Assembly: GCA_003070825.1 (NCBI GenBank)
Contig: QBLP01000002.1
Coordinates: forward strand, 1 to 31,455
DNA from: Halanaerobium sp.
GTDB taxonomy: Bacteria; Bacillota; Halanaerobiia; Halanaerobiales; Halanaerobiaceae
Reading direction: 5' to 3'
DNA: 31,455 nt
In this document: piece by piece, positions 31,438-31,455 of the stretch
How the letters are laid out: every line of letters starts with the position of its first letter
Numbering within the stretch: the first letter of the stretch is position 1
Translations under genes and position numbers: made by a program
Notes under the pieces: generated by a model
What the model was told of the DNA's origin: nothing
Seen by the model: the letters and a program-made list of their open reading frames with translations, nothing else
Database searches by the model: none

Positions 31438-31455
31438 CTGTCTCTTATACACATC
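31438..31455. other. Nextera transposase adapter left at the contig end
   Basis: CTGTCTCTTATACACATC is the first 18 bases of the 19-base Tn5 mosaic-end complement used in Nextera libraries. It is not genomic sequence and should be trimmed. Confidence 0.96.

Overview
The window is an AT-rich, gene-dense stretch of a low-GC anaerobic bacterium, most likely a member of the Halanaerobiales (Halanaerobium-like); this placement comes from protein flavour and gene content and was not tested by alignment. Strong GGAGG-type ribosome binding sites, a Rex redox repressor, tungstate and nickel systems and an orphan sugar ABC transporter fit a fermentative Firmicute. All three recognisable solute-binding proteins and the secreted nucleotidase have signal peptides without a lipobox cysteine. 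That suggests free periplasmic proteins and hence a diderm (outer-membrane) Firmicute, which Halanaerobiales are. The last 18 bases are Nextera transposase adapter sequence, so the window ends at a contig edge.

Layout. 1-4.1 kb: the last permease of a peptide-type ABC transporter, the AzlC/AzlD branched-chain amino acid exporter, a low-specificity threonine aldolase and a lone PhoU, closed by a bidirectional terminator. 4.1-6.7 kb, minus strand: a P1-family (S58) aminopeptidase and an AbgT-family transporter, a plausible uptake-and-hydrolysis pair. 7.0-8.5 kb: a secreted 5'-nucleotidase. 8.8-13.7 kb: ygiQ followed by larE, larB and larC, the biosynthetic genes for the nickel-pincer nucleotide cofactor. 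larC is split into two frames joined across tandem A-runs, with a 31-histidine insertion in the first part. 13.8-17.2 kb: nikR and a FecCD-type ABC importer, presumably nickel uptake feeding the lar genes. 17.2-19.1 kb, minus strand: a YibE/F membrane protein and a TspO/MBR-like membrane protein.

19.2-19.6 kb holds a small self-contained unit that I do not recognise: a good promoter, a roughly 117-nt leader with mutually exclusive pairings (one masks the ribosome binding site), a 46-codon His/Lys-rich gene and a strong terminator. It is the best candidate for something undescribed. 19.7-26.8 kb is an alpha-glucoside locus: a promoter with two LacI-type operators, binding protein, two permeases (no ATPase), LacI regulator, MFS transporter and a cytoplasmic oligo-1,6-glucosidase. 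26.8-30.8 kb is a molybdenum/tungsten-cofactor riboswitch with a terminator, then tupA-tupB-tupC and a dihydropyrimidinase/hydantoinase. The rex gene runs in from the right edge and overlaps the hydantoinase tail to tail.

Many start codons were chosen by ribosome binding site: in nine or more genes an upstream in-frame GTG, TTG or ATG is rejected because it lies in or before the Shine-Dalgarno sequence. No tRNA, rRNA, CRISPR array, insertion sequence or prophage gene was seen.
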